Below, in pieces: positions 47,847 to 58,559 of a stretch of 64,000 nt of DNA. The position numbers and the translations under genes were made by a program. The notes under the pieces are model-generated. The model made no database searches and was not told the DNA's origin. It saw only the letters and a list, made by a program, of their open reading frames with translations. How positions within the stretch are numbered: the stretch's first letter is position 1; the number at the start of each line of letters is the position of its first letter. The DNA is taken from NCBI GenBank assembly GCA_965240325.2, contig OZ251224.1:2294001-2358000 (forward strand). Reading direction: 5' to 3'. The DNA is from Rebecca billardiae RCC1528 (Eukaryota; Haptophyta).

Positions 47847-48506
47847 TGACGAGTCGGTGTCGGACGCCGATGGATCGTATATCTGATCTCGACTGAACAG
47901 TTAGATCTGTGCCAAATGATATATATGACCGCGTTCCGCGGTCCTTTTCCGTAGAACGAACGTAGTTCGGGGCCCGCGGTGGCGGTGCACCCTCCGTCGC
48001 AGTCGTCTATTGACAGACCAGTTGCATGCCCGTACAACTAGACTCCAGCGGCGCGCCGCTGCGCCCCGGCGCCGGCGCCGCGGGCGCGGGCCCATCGCAG
48101 CCGCCGGCGCGGCGCCCGGATTGTGTACAGGCGGATGCGACGAGGCGTGATCGACGAATGAGCGCGACTCCACGTGCACGCCAGGCCACGTGGAGCTGAC
48201 AGCCAGGGAACACTGTGCGGGGCCGCGGATTCGTTCGGGCCGCTGCTGCTGACCGCGCTGTCTGTCGACAGTGTCGTCACCGCGCGCCGCGGCAGCGCCA
48301 GGAGTAGTCAGTAGATGATTTGCACTGGTCCGAGTAGGGTTCGACCAGCGCCTGCGCGACGGCCGACAGGCGGGCGCGAGGCGTGATCGACGCATGAGCG
48401 CAACTCTATCTACGCGGAGCTGACAGCCAGAGGGAGCACTGTGTGTGCCGAGGTGCGAGGGCACCGGTGATCGTTATTTCGCGCGCCGCGCGTGCACTGC
48501 ACGGGG

Positions 48507-49007
48507 TCACGGGGTGACACACCTCGGTCGGGCTCGGCACGCGTCGCAGAGGCACGGCCAGCTCTGGGGACGTCGCGCACCACCGTCGCCCGCGCCGCAG
48601 CTCGTCCTCCTAGGTCCGCCCGTCCAGCGCTGCAGACAGACTCGCCGGCGCGGGCCGAGAGTGAGTGCCGCAAAGCGGCTGCCAGCTGTTGGGCCGGGTG
48701 AGGAGGAGGGAGGGAGCTGGCCTGCGGGGCGCGTGGTGAAGTCGGTGATCAGCCGCGCCGCGCTCCCCCTGCCGAGTGCGCCATCGTCCTCCAGCACGGT
48801 GCGGACCTTGCCAAGGATGTTGTAGATCGATCGGCGCGGCACGCAGTACTTCACCGCCGCAGAGCCCACGTCATGCTTGCGCCTCACGACTGAGATGGCA
48901 GCAGCAATGCTCGAGAGCGTGTTATTGCCCCCTTTCGTCGTCACTGCCCCTGAGTCGCGCAGCATGTTCAACACGCGGAGAGCGCAGTCCTGGTCTGTGT
49001 CGCCCAT
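48507..49007 (-). CDS. Small HTH-containing protein, possibly transposon-derived
   Basis: About 166 aa from the ATG at 49007. Residues about 28-62 (SSIAAAISVVRRKHDVGSAA, then VKYCVPRRSIYNILGKV) look like a Pipsqueak/CENP-B-type helix-turn-helix, in which a helix of the form AAxKYxVPRxTI docks on DNA; this is common at the N-terminus of tyrosine-recombinase and pogo-like transposases. The remainder is Pro/Arg/Gly-rich with no catalytic motif, so the gene may be truncated or spliced further downstream. It sits inside element C. Function is inferred from the HTH only. Confidence 0.45.
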   Translation of the reverse strand: MGDTDQDCALRVLNMLRDSGAVTTKGGNNTLSSIAAAISVVRRKHDVGSAAVKYCVPRRSIYNILGKVRTVLEDDGALGRGSAARLITDFTTRPAGQLPPSSSPGPTAGSRFAALTLGPRRRVCLQRWTGGPRRTSCGAGDGGARRPQSWPCLCDACRARPRCVTP

Positions 49008-49083
49008 CGATGTGCGTCGCAAGGCACTCCCTTGGACAGGCTCCGCAGTTGACGACCTCTTTCACCTCGGCACGTGCCTGTTG

Positions 49084-49397
49084 TAGCTCTCTGATCAAGA
49101 ACTAGTGCCTTGCGTGCCGGGTAGCTCTCTGATCAGTAGGTTACGACGCGGTGGATTCATTCTCCTGATGGCTCATTGATGAATACCATTTGTCGTCACG
49201 AAGCGGTGGATTCGTTCTCCTGATGGCTCCTTGATGAATGTAGCTCTCTGATCAAGAACTAGTGCCTTGCGTGCCGGGTAGCTCTCTGATCAGTAGGTTA
49301 CGACGCGGTGGATTCATTCTCCTGATGGCTCATTGATGAATACCATTTGTCGTCACGAAGCGGTGGATTCGTTCTCCTGATGGCTCCTTGATGAATA
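49084..49397 (+). repeat. 157-bp unit, two direct copies
   Basis: The unit starts tagctctctgatcaagaact at 49084 and again at 49241, near-identical over the whole length. Each unit is itself built of two related halves containing cggtggattcattctcctga and cggtggattcgttctcctga. Confidence 0.9.
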
Positions 49398-49510
49398 CCA
49401 TTTGTCAGATGGCGACGATCAGGTAACGAGTGGTATGATAAAGAGTCCGGTCACACGCGACCCGCTTCCTCTGCAATCCCAGCTTTCGGCATACGCGGGT
49501 ACGATACATT

Positions 49511-49862
49511 ATGGCCCGCGGTGAAGATAAATACGATGAGAGTCGTTGCGGCGGCGGCCGGCGAGGCCATATTTATTTTACTATGGTCACACATGAACGA
49601 GAGTCTACCCACAATTACCCTGCCTGGCACACTTGGGCGCGGGTTTCGTTGATTCCTCTGAATACAAAAGAGCCGGGCGCGACCTTTTTCGACGAGGATG
49701 CACCTGTAAGGGAGTCTCAAAATTCGAAACTCGGTCTCCTCCAGCCCTGAAAATCGTCCCCCGTCCCTTTTTTCTTTGACGATCAAAGATCTTTTTGAAA
49801 CGTGGTTCGGGCCCGCTGGTGCGGGCTCCACGCTGCGCGCTCCGCCCTGCACCGCGGGCCAT
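49511..49862. mobile_element. 352-bp MITE-like element
   Basis: Perfect 13-bp terminal inverted repeats: atggcccgcggtg at 49511-49523 and caccgcgggccat at 49850-49862. No coding capacity. Partial copies form the left ends of elements at 397 and 28669, where similarity runs for roughly 190 and 300 bp. The internal sequence holds an AT-rich core (gaccatagtaaaataaa on the reverse strand). Confidence 0.7.
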
Positions 49863-50030
49863 CAGCATCATCACAGCAACGACTTCTTTTTTAAAGCGGC
49901 CGTTAGCATGTCCAGCGGCCAGATTAATTTTCGAAAAATTGCTATGCGCTGCGCGCGCGCCCCTAGGGGGCGACGCGCGCGCGCGGCTGGTCATCCCTGC
50001 ATGCCCGCACCGTCAGCTGCCTGATTGCCG

Positions 50031-52111
50031 CTACCCAGCCCCGCTACCGTCGCGCGCAACATCCGCGCCGTAAATCACCGTCACCGAGCGGTCCGAGCGC
50101 GCCGCCATCAATTTGCTCCTGAGTGCCGAAAACTCCTTCTCCGGAAGCCCAGCCTCCTCGCGCAGGAGCTTGCGCGCCGTGATGCACTCCGCGATCAGGT
50201 CGATCGCGTCGGTCTCCACCCTGCGCTGCCATTCGCGCTGCCGCTTGGCGTACTTCGTCAGCCAGAGCCGCCGCACCTTGTCGCCGAACTCCTCTGCCCA
50301 CGTCGCAAGCGACACGCGGCGCACGAGCTGCGCGACCGTCGAGATGTGCGGCTCCGCCGTCGACTTCTTTCCCTCGGCGTACTCGCGGACGAATGAGTCG
50401 AGTGACTTGCGCGCGTGCACGAGCGGCATCGCACGCTTGGTCACCTGCACGAAATGCCCCTGCACCTGCTCGTCCGCGAGCTGCACGAGGCGCCCCCGCC
50501 GCCTGAGGCGAGACGCCGTCTGCGCCCGCCTCCGTGACCGCCCAGACGTTGAAGCGGAGCGGTGGGACGTTGTGCGAGCCCTGGCCGGCGAGGCTGGCGA
50601 GGCTGACGTAAGCGCCGGTGTACGCCACGATGGCCTTCTGCTCCTCCGCGTAGTCGGCCGCCTCGGCGCCGCCGCCAAAACCGCCGCCGGCCGCGCTGCC
50701 GCCTGCCGAGGCAGTGCTGCCACCGAGGCCGCGCTGCTGCGCGCCGCCGCCGGCCGCGCTGCCGCCGGCCGCGCCGCCACCAGCCGCACAACCACCCGCA
50801 CTGTCAGCCGCGCCGCTGGCCGCGCCACATGCCGCGCCACCGGCCGCGCGGACGCCAGCACCGGCTGTGCCGCTAGCCACGCCGCTGCCACTGCCGGCCG
50901 CGCCGCCCACGCCGCCGCCCGCGCCCGCGCCCGCGCCCGCGTTGCCAGCCGCGCCGCCGGCCGCGCCGCCGGCCGCGCCGCCGGCCACGCCACCGGCCGC
51001 GCGGACGCCAGCGCCAGCGGTGCCGCCAGCCACGCAGCTGCCACCAGTGCTGCCACCAGTGCTGCTGCTGCCGCCCGCACCGGCCGCGCCGCCGCCGGCC
51101 GCGCCAACGCCGGCCGCGCCGCCGCCGGCCGCGCCGCCGCCGGCCGCGCGATCGCCAGCGCTGTCAGCCGCGCCGCTGTCCGCGCCGCCGGTCCGGCCGC
51201 GCCTCCAGCCGCGCGGACGCCAACGCCAGCTGTGCCGCCAGCCACGCCACTGCAGCTGCCGCCCGCGCCGCCCGCGCCGCCGCCAGCACCCGCGCCCGCG
51301 TTGCCAGCCGCGCCGCCGGCCGCGTCCGGCCGCGTCGCCGGGCGCACCGCCGCCTGGCGCGCAGTTGTCGGGCGTGCCGCCGTCGGGCGCGCCGCCACCG
51401 GGCGCGCCATCGCCCGCGCTGTCAGCCGCGCCGCCGGCCGCGCCGCAGGCCGCGCCACCGGCCGCGCGGACGCCAACGCCGGCTGTGCCGCCAGCCACGC
51501 CGCTGTCGCTGCAGCTGCCGCCGCCGCCGCTGCTGCTGCCGGCCGCGCCGGCCGCGCGCGGCCGCGCCGCCGCCGGCCGCGCCGCCGCCGGCAGTGCCGC
51601 CGCCGGCCGCGCCACCGCCCGCGCTGTCAGCCGCGCCGCTGGCCGCGCCGCCGGCCGCGCCACCGGCCGGACGGACGCCAGCGCCGACTGTGCCGCCAGC
51701 CACGCCGCTGCCGCTGCCGCTCGCGCCGGCCGCGCCGCCGGCCGCGCCGGCCGCGCCGCCGCCCGTGCCCGCGGACGCGCCCGCGTTGCCAGCCGCGCCG
51801 CCCGCCGCGCCGCCGGCCGCGCCGCCGACCGCGCAACCGGCCGCGCGGACTCCAGCGCCGGCGGCACCGCCAGCTACGCCGCTACCGCTGCCGCTGCCGC
51901 TGCCGCTGCCGCTGCCGCTGCCGCCGCTGCCGCCGGCCGCGCCGCCGGCCGCGTCGCCCGGCCGCGCCGCCTGCAGCGCCGCCAGCCGCGCCGCCCTGCC
52001 GCGCTGGCCACGTGCAGCGGCGGCAGCTGGCGGCGCCGGTCGCGGTGGGAGCCGGCCGCTCCGGATCACGTCATTGATCCCGTCGGCATGCGCACTCCAT
52101 AGCTCGGGCAT
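50031..52111 (-). pseudogene. Gly/Ala-repeat protein gene with repeated frame changes
   Basis: The minus strand opens with an ATG at 52111 (MPELWSAHADGINDVIRSGR), passes through about 1.4 kb of Gly/Ala/Ser repeats and ends in natural-looking sequence: AEEQKAIVAYTGAYVSLASL ... PPLRFNVWAVTEAGADGVS, then, one base out of frame after a G5 run near 50500, RLVQLADEQVQGHFVQVTKR ... ATWAEEFGDKVRRLWLTKYA ... SVTVIYGADVARDGSGAG. Within the repeat region the Gly/Ala frame also switches several times. The repeat unit (VAGGTAGVGVRAAGGAAGG) recurs six times at the DNA level, about every 150-260 bp. Either the gene is decaying, or indels in this extreme GC DNA are assembly errors, or unseen introns exist. 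No known family for the flanking domains. Confidence 0.5.
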
Positions 52112-52538
52112 GTCCGAGTCCGGCCGCTCCGAGATGGCGATCGCCTCCGACGACGCGAGCGCAACACTTTATGGGAGCGGATCGGGTCGTAGAAAAGCGT
52201 CAACAAATATAGGTGAGAATCGCAACGACATACCTATGAGGTGCGCTCAAAAAGGTAACGACATGCGTTCTCGATTTCCGAGGCGTGCCTAATCAAAAAA
52301 CGTTCGAGGCCCCATTCTTCGTATTCCTGCTCCGGTATTACTTTGGAAGGCAGTACTTTAGATGACAAGGGGTCGGAGCTGGGCAGGGCTTTGTCACGAA
52401 TTCAAATCATTTAAAGCTGTGTTCACCAGCCGATGACGCTGAACGTCATCACGCCTGCCCATCATGAAGCACTCGTCTTGGCCGATTGCGGCGGGGCGAA
52501 CGACACAGGGCCACGGGTCGGTCCGTAGGTCGAGCACG
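52112..52538. other. AT-richer intergenic region
   Basis: About 430 bp, noticeably lower in GC than its surroundings between 52150 and 52430. The last 45 bp (from 52494) are shared with the second LRR copy at 63684. Confidence 0.55.
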
Positions 52539-55359
52539 ATGCGGCTCGTCTCCGTTCGCGCCGTGGTGTGCGCGTGCCTTCTCGCCGCGCTCGAGGTGCC
52601 CGCCAAGACGGTGAGCGACGAGCTCGCCTCCCACATGAAGGGCGTCGGCTCAACCGACTTCACGTCATGGTTTGCGCGCACCGCTCGAGCGCGTGTTGTT
52701 CGGGGCAGCCGACGCGCCGAGCGCGCGATGCGTTCGCAGCAAGCGGGTTCGGCGTGTATCTTCACTCCCTCGCGTCGCTGCTCCCGCCCGCAGCTGCTCC
52801 AGGCACCGCGCGTGACCTGTCGTGGGCGCGCCCCTTGATGTGTGCGTGTCTGTCGCGCAGGCATAGCGTCTGGTCGAGCATCGAGGGCTCCATCCCGACG
52901 TGGATCGGCGACGCGACGCAGCTGCGGAGCATCTTCGTCTGCTCCAACTATGAGACGATGACGGGCCCGCTGCCCTCGGAGATTGGCCGCCTCACGCGCC
53001 TGCAGTTTGTGAAGCTCATGACCACCGGACTCGAGAACGGGCCCGTGCCCGTGCGCGCGCGTGGAGCGCCGCGCACGTGCAGCTCGTGCCCGCGCGCGCG
53101 TTGCCGTGTAGCTCGTGTCCGTTTCGGGTTCGCCGACTCCCGCGCTCGCTCACCGCGCGTGCGCCCCGCCCCACGCGTCGTGCGGCACGCGCGCGCCTCA
53201 GACGGAGCTTGGCCTCCTCACCGGTGTGAGCTATCTCAACGTCCTTGGCAACCGGCTGAGCGGCGAGGTGCCGACGGAACTGGGTCGGCTGTCACTGCTG
53301 GAGGGGCTCATGCTCGGCCATGGCAACCAGCTGCACGGCAAGATGCCCACCGAGCTCGGCGCGCTCGGCCCCACGCTGCGAACGCTCAGCATGTACGGCC
53401 AAAAAGTGGAAGGCACGGTGCCGACTGAGCTAGGGCTGATCACGCACGCGACCAAGATCGAGCTCGTCGGGACGCTGCTGTCAGGCACGCTGCCCGTGGA
53501 GGTGCTCGAGATGCCCAACCTGGACGCCTGGTGCGCTGCGCGCCGCACGCGCGCGCGGCGCGCCGTGGCTCGGCCCAGAGGCGGCCGCCGGCCTGCCGTC
53601 GCTCGGGGGGCGCGCCCGCGCTCACGCGCCCGCGCCCGCCGCCCTCCGGTCTGCCCGCAGGGATGTGTCGTACACGCCAGTGCAGCTCCACTACTTGTGC
53701 GCAACAGCGCGCCCCCGCGTCGCGGCGCGCGGCGCGTGGCGCGCGAGCTGACCCTCGGCCGCCCCGCACACGCGCCTCGGCCACCGCTGCGGCTTTACTC
53801 CCTTGGCTGGCTGCGCGGGCCGGCGGGACGCCGCGCTGCTCTTGCCCCCACGCCACTCGCCAGCAAGGGACAGCTGCCCACCGAGATCGGCACGACTTAC
53901 CCGTGGCAGCTGTTCGACATGCGGAAGGACCCGGTCACGGGCACGCTGCCGACCGAGATCGGCCTCCTCAGCACCCTCACGAAAATCTCGCTGCACCAAG
54001 GCCGCGACCAGCGGCTGATGCGGCTCGACACCACACTGCCCACCGAGATTGGCCGGCTGACTGCGCTGGGCCTCATGCAGATTGGGTCGAACAATGGGTA
54101 CTCAACGTTCCGAGGCACGCTGCCGACGGAGATCGGCGCGTGCGCCAGTCTGGCCGACTTGTGCGCGCACGCCGCTCGGCGCGCACCGCCCGCCCCTCGC
54201 GCGCAGCATCACCCCGCCTGCCGTTGTGCTCATACTGATATGTGTGCTGCGCGTGCGTGGCTGCTTTTCTGCATGCCACGGCTCCCCTCGGCCGCGCGGC
54301 CGCGTCCTTGATGGATTGTCCCGCTGTGGCCTTCCCCTCGCAGCTCGGCAGAGGTAGTTGACATCTCGGGCTCGGTGCCAACCGAGCTCGCCAAGCTGGA
54401 CCACCTGAGCTATCTGTGCGGGCACCGTGCACCGCGCGCGCGTGCCTCGAATGTGCGCGTGCGACGGGTCGAACCGTGCGCCCCTGCCCTCGCGCAGTCG
54501 CCTGATCCATTCCAACTTCGAAGGCACCATCCCAACTGAGCTCGGACTGCTGCGCTCGATGACGGACATCATGTGCGCGCGTCTGCGCCCGCGCGCCGTG
54601 TGCGCGCGCGCGGGTGCGAGTGCGCGCAGCCGAGCACCGATGCCGTCCGGCGCCCGCTGCCGCGCGCGCGCCCGGCCGGTTGCGTGCGCGCGGCTTGGAC
54701 GCATCAGTGAGCTGAACGACAACTCGCTCGTGGGCACGGTGCCGAGTGAGCTGGCGCTGCTGGATCGCGACGACTTCCCCGGTCAGAGGTCCGTCAGCCG
54801 CGTCGGCCTGTGGGGCAACTCGCTCACCGGCAAGCTGCCCCTGGCGGCATTCGAGCACGACAACTGGAAGGACTTCTTGTGCGGCGCACGCGACGACGAC
54901 GCGCGAGCGCGTGGACGCGCCGCGTTCGGGGCGAGGGCGGGAGGGCGGCTGCGCGCGCGCCCCGTGCGCGGGCAGTCCCTGCGGCCGCGCGCTCACCTGT
55001 GCACACACCCGGTGCGCCCTTCCATCCCGCGTGCGCTGCGCCCTAGCCTCGTGTGCTCCCCGTGGGAGTATCGCAGCTGCTCCGTGAATCTCCCGCCGGC
55101 AGATTGGAAGCCCCCGCGCCGTGCGCGGGGCGAGCCGGGGGCCCGTGCGCAGATGCACGAGGCTGCGCCAAGCACCGACCAGCCGAGCTCGGGCGCCGTG
55201 GCGTCTGGCGTTGCGCTTGCGGTCGGCTCCCTCGCGCTGATCCTGCTGGCTGCGGGTGCGGCACTCCGCCGCGTGCGTGCGACAGCGACCACGCGCGTGC
55301 TGGCAGGCCACGTGGCGGGCGGCGGGCTGGTGTCAGAGACCGGCATGCCGATGATGTGA
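52539..55359 (+). CDS. Leucine-rich-repeat receptor-like membrane protein, nine exons
   Basis: Exons 52539-52669, 52861-53050, 53202-53530, 53661-53696, 53864-54160, 54344-54415, 54498-54572, 54708-54878 and 55047-55359 give 537 aa with every junction in phase. A signal peptide (MRLVSVRAVVCACLLAALEV) is followed by plant-type LRRs with a PTELG/PTEIG cap: GSIPTWIGDATQLRSI, GPLPSEIGRLTRLQFV, GEVPTELGRLSLLEGL, GTLPTEIGLLSTLTKI, GTIPTELGLLRSMTDI, GTVPSELALL. Most introns interrupt the same point of a repeat. A transmembrane helix (VALAVGSLALILLAAGAAL) lies near the C-terminus, with a ~40-residue cytosolic tail and no kinase domain, so it is receptor-like-protein shaped. The first donor reads GTTTGC here but GTGTGC in the duplicate at 63729. 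Ligand unknown. Confidence 0.85.
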
Positions 55360-55688
55360 ATAATGAATTGTGATGCGCGACGCGGGTCACTGACAGTTGG
55401 CCCGCTGCACTGACGGCCCGACGACGGGACGACGGCGGTGCGCTTCAGCCAGCGGGCGTGAAGCCGCACTGTGCGTCGCTTCAACGGTATTGTCCTGCAC
55501 GTTGTTGCCTCAAACCGTATAGTTACCTGGCGCTATGCTATCACGCCAATGAAGCCTCTGATTGGCCGATCGGCACTGCGCCTGAAGGGGGGGGTTCCGA
55601 CGAATTGGTCCCTCGACGCGAGCTCGACTGCACACTGCCGCACGTCAGTGTGCCTTGTTGTGTGTACATGCACTGCGGTAGCGGCCTA
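55360..55688. other. Intergenic, no gene seen
   Basis: About 330 bp 3' of the LRR gene. No motif-bearing frame. Confidence 0.55.
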
Positions 55689-55900
55689 GGGCGTCCCGAC
55701 AGCGAGGGCAGGGTGGCGTAGATGGTCTCGTGGGAGGTGCATCCGTGTGTCGGAGACGCCTCGGCACCTCGGTGGCGTGCCCACATCTCTCCTTGTCGCT
55801 GCTTGCTAGCTGTGTGCTCGGCCAGCAGTTTGGATTGAAGTGCACGCCTGCACGTGCATGCATGCGGCCAGTGTTGGCCGGATCGATATATATATATATG

Positions 55901-56660
55901 TGTCCTCCTGCACAAAGATTGAAGCGGCGCCAATCGATGTGTGTATATATACTTGTGTGAGGTGGGGATTTGTCCCTGGATGACGGGAAGAGCGACTGAG
56001 CCGACGGTGCCAAAGCTGCGCGCAGACTGCGCCAGCGTGTGGCAGCAAGGTCCCTGGCTCAGGCGAGCATAGCACTCACAGGCCTGACAACAGCAAGCTC
56101 GTCAACCACAACGGAGGCTGCAGGGGCGGATGGCGGGTTGAGCGACGAGCGAGCGAGCACGAGCAAAGAAGCACGCGACGGCGAAGGAGATGGGGCCTCG
56201 TTTGCTGATGATGAGGCAAGGGGCCGACTGGCAGTAACTGATGAGCAGCTTGTGAGCTCGGCGCGAAAGGTCGTAAAGTGCCGATTTGTGTGAGCTCGAC
56301 TGGTTAGTTGCTTGATGAACTGGAAAGCTGCCACTCGGATGACTGCAGATGATCTTGGATATGATCTCGAGCGCCGTACCAGCACGAAGCAACTACCTGC
56401 AGGATCAGGTAGACGATGGAGGCCCTTGGCCTTGGCTGTCACGACACTGCGACGCATCACCTTCCAGCCTCCCGACACATTCGGTTATAACTGCGTTATA
56501 ACGCCACGTGTCCTCCTGCACAAAGATTGAAGCGGCGCCAATCGATGTGTATATATACTTGTGTGAGGTGGGGATTTGTCCCTGGATGACGGGAAGAGCG
56601 ACTGAGCCGACGGTGCCAAAGCTGCGCGCAGACTGCGCCAGCGTGTGGCAGCAAGGTCCC
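55901..56660 (+). repeat. Direct repeat pair, ~153 bp
   Basis: 55901-56054 and 56509-56660 are nearly identical (start tgtcctcctgcacaaagatt, end gtggcagcaaggtccc); the first has one extra gt in the tgtgtatatata stretch. Confidence 0.9.
56141..56507 (+). repeat. 367-bp block, copy 1 (copy 2 at 60799-61165)
   Basis: The two blocks align without gaps with a constant offset of 4658 bp (start agcgacgagcgagcgagcac, end cgttataacgccac). They bracket the two tandem arrays, so arrays plus one block copy form a duplicated or inserted unit. Confidence 0.9.
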
Positions 56661-56843
56661 GTTTGTGAGCAGGAGAGATCCCGTTGAGGATGAGGGCGCT
56701 GCAGCGAGATGCTGGAGGCGAGCGACACGGAGGAGGCCGAAGGTGGCGAGGTGGCACGTCCTCGTGTTTTTTTTGGTTTTTTTTTTGGGGTAGGTTGTGT
56801 GTGTCCTGTGCGCGCGCGCGCGCACGCGCGCGCCGGTGCGTTG

Positions 56844-58514
56844 GGCAGAAAAGCCAGAGGCAGCAGCCCCAGCCAGACGGGCAGAAAAGCCTGCAGCAGC
56901 TGGATGGGGCAGCTGCTTTCCGCCGAGCATTTGCATGCTCCACTGAACAGGAACAAAACAAAGTCACCTGGGCAGAAAAGCTCGGGCCAGTAGGGCAGAA
57001 AAGCCTGGGGCAGCTGCGAAGGGGCCGCCCCCCGCCGAGCATATGCATGCTGCGGAACTGGAACAAAACAAAGTCACCTGGGCAGAAAAGCCCGGGCCAG
57101 TCGGGCAGAAAAGCCCGGAGCAGCCGCGGAGGGGCCGCCCCCCGCCGAGCATACGCATGCTGCGGAACTGGAACAAAACAAAGTTACCCGGGCAGAAAAG
57201 CCCGGGCCAGTCGGGCAGAAAAGCCCGGGGCAGCCGCGAAGGGGCCGCCCCCCGCCGAGCATACGCATGCTGCGGAACTGGAACAAAACAAAGTTACCCG
57301 GGCAGAAAAGCCCGGGCCAGTCGGGCAGAAAAGCCCGGGGCAGCCGCGAAGGGGCCGCCCCCCGCCGAGCATATGCATGCTGCGGAACTGGAACAAAACA
57401 AAGTCACCCGGGCAGAAAAGCCCGGGCCAGTCGGGCAGAAAAGCCCGGGGCAGCCGCGAAGGGGCCGCCCCCCGCCGAGCATACGCATGCTGCGGAACTG
57501 GGACAAAACAAAGTTACCCGGGCAGAAAAGCCCGGGCCAGTCGGGCAGAAAAGCCCGGGGCAGCCGCGAAGGGGCCGCCCCCCGCCGAGCATATGCATGC
57601 TGCGGAACTGGAACAAAACAAAGTTACCCGGGCAGAAAAGCCCGGGCCAGTCGGGCAGAAAAGCCCGGGGCAGCCGCGAAGGGGCCGCCCCCCGCCGAGC
57701 ATACGCATGCTGCGGAACTGGAACAAAACAAAGTCACCCGGGCAGAAAAGCCCGGGCCAGTCGGGCAGAAAAGCCCGGGGCAGCCGCGAAGGGGCCGCCC
57801 CCCGCCGAGCATACGCATGCTGCGGAACTGGAACAAAACAAAGTTACCCGGGCAGAAAAGCCCGGGCCAGTCGGGCAGAAAAGCCCGGGGCAGCCGCGAA
57901 GGGGCCGCCCCCCGCCGAGCATACGCATGCTGCGGAACTGGAACAAAACAAAGTTACCCGGGCAGAAAAGCCCGGGCCAGTCTGGCAGAAAAGCCCTGGG
58001 CAGCCGCGAAGGGGCCGCCCCCCGCCGAGCATATATGCATGCTGCGGAACTGGAACAAAACAAAGTCACCCGGGCAGAAAAGCCCGGGCCAGTCGGGCAG
58101 AAAAGCCCGGGGCAGCCGCGAAGGGGCCGCCCCCCGCCGAGCATACGCATGCTGCGGAACTGGAACAAAACAAAGTCACCCGGGCAGAAAAGCCCGGGCC
58201 AGTCGGGCAGAAAAGCCCGGGGCAGCCGCGAAGGGGCCGCCCCCCGCCGAGCATACGCATGCTGCGGAACTGGAACAAAACAAAGTCACCCGGGCAGAAA
58301 AGCCCGGGCCAGTCGGGCAGAAAAGCCCGGGGCAGCCGCGAAGGGGCCGCCCCCCGCCGAGCATATATGCATGCTGCGGAACTGGAACAAAACAAAGTCA
58401 CCCGGGCAGAAAAGCCCGGGCCAGTCGGGCAGAAAAGCCCGGGGCAGCCGCGAAGGGGCCGCCCCCCGCCGAGCATACGCATGCTGCGGAACTGGAACAA
58501 AACAAAGTCGCCAA
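56844..58514 (+). repeat. 110-bp minisatellite, 14 units plus a divergent leading unit
   Basis: Unit starts (ggcagaaaagcccgggccag) fall at 56971, 57081, 57191 and so on every 110 bp; two units are 112 bp because cata is expanded to catata before the gcatgctgc motif. The array is open in several frames of both strands. Because 110 is not a multiple of 3, each frame reads the same three peptides in rotation (QKSPGQSGRKARGSREG, then RRAYACCGTGTKQ and so on), giving a 110-residue super-period. A divergent leading unit covers 56844-56970. Coding status is undecided; I list it as a repeat. Confidence 0.9.
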
Positions 58515-58559
58515 AACCAAGTGCCAGTCAGGCAGAGAACGTCGCTGACTGAGCAGTGT

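Larger units (their letters stand above)
47924..49862 (-). mobile_element. Composite repeat element, copy C (reverse orientation)
   Basis: Read on the minus strand, its left end (49862 downward) is the MITE-related segment with ggcccgcggtgca at 49860-49848, and its right end (about 47990-47927) carries the cggagggtgcacc motif, the gcgggccccgaactacgttc segment and the terminal hairpin (47927-47943). The ends are those of copies A and B, but the interior is different: a 157-bp tandem duplication and an HTH-containing reading frame instead of the coiled-coil remnant. Confidence 0.5.

Noticed and set aside
50113-52077. 654-codon plus-strand Ala/Pro/Arg frame
   Set aside because: Antisense to the Gly/Ala gene, whose unique ends are natural protein only on the minus strand.
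56844-58514. CRISPR-like regular repeats
   Set aside because: Units are contiguous 110-bp tandem copies without unique spacers, in eukaryotic DNA.
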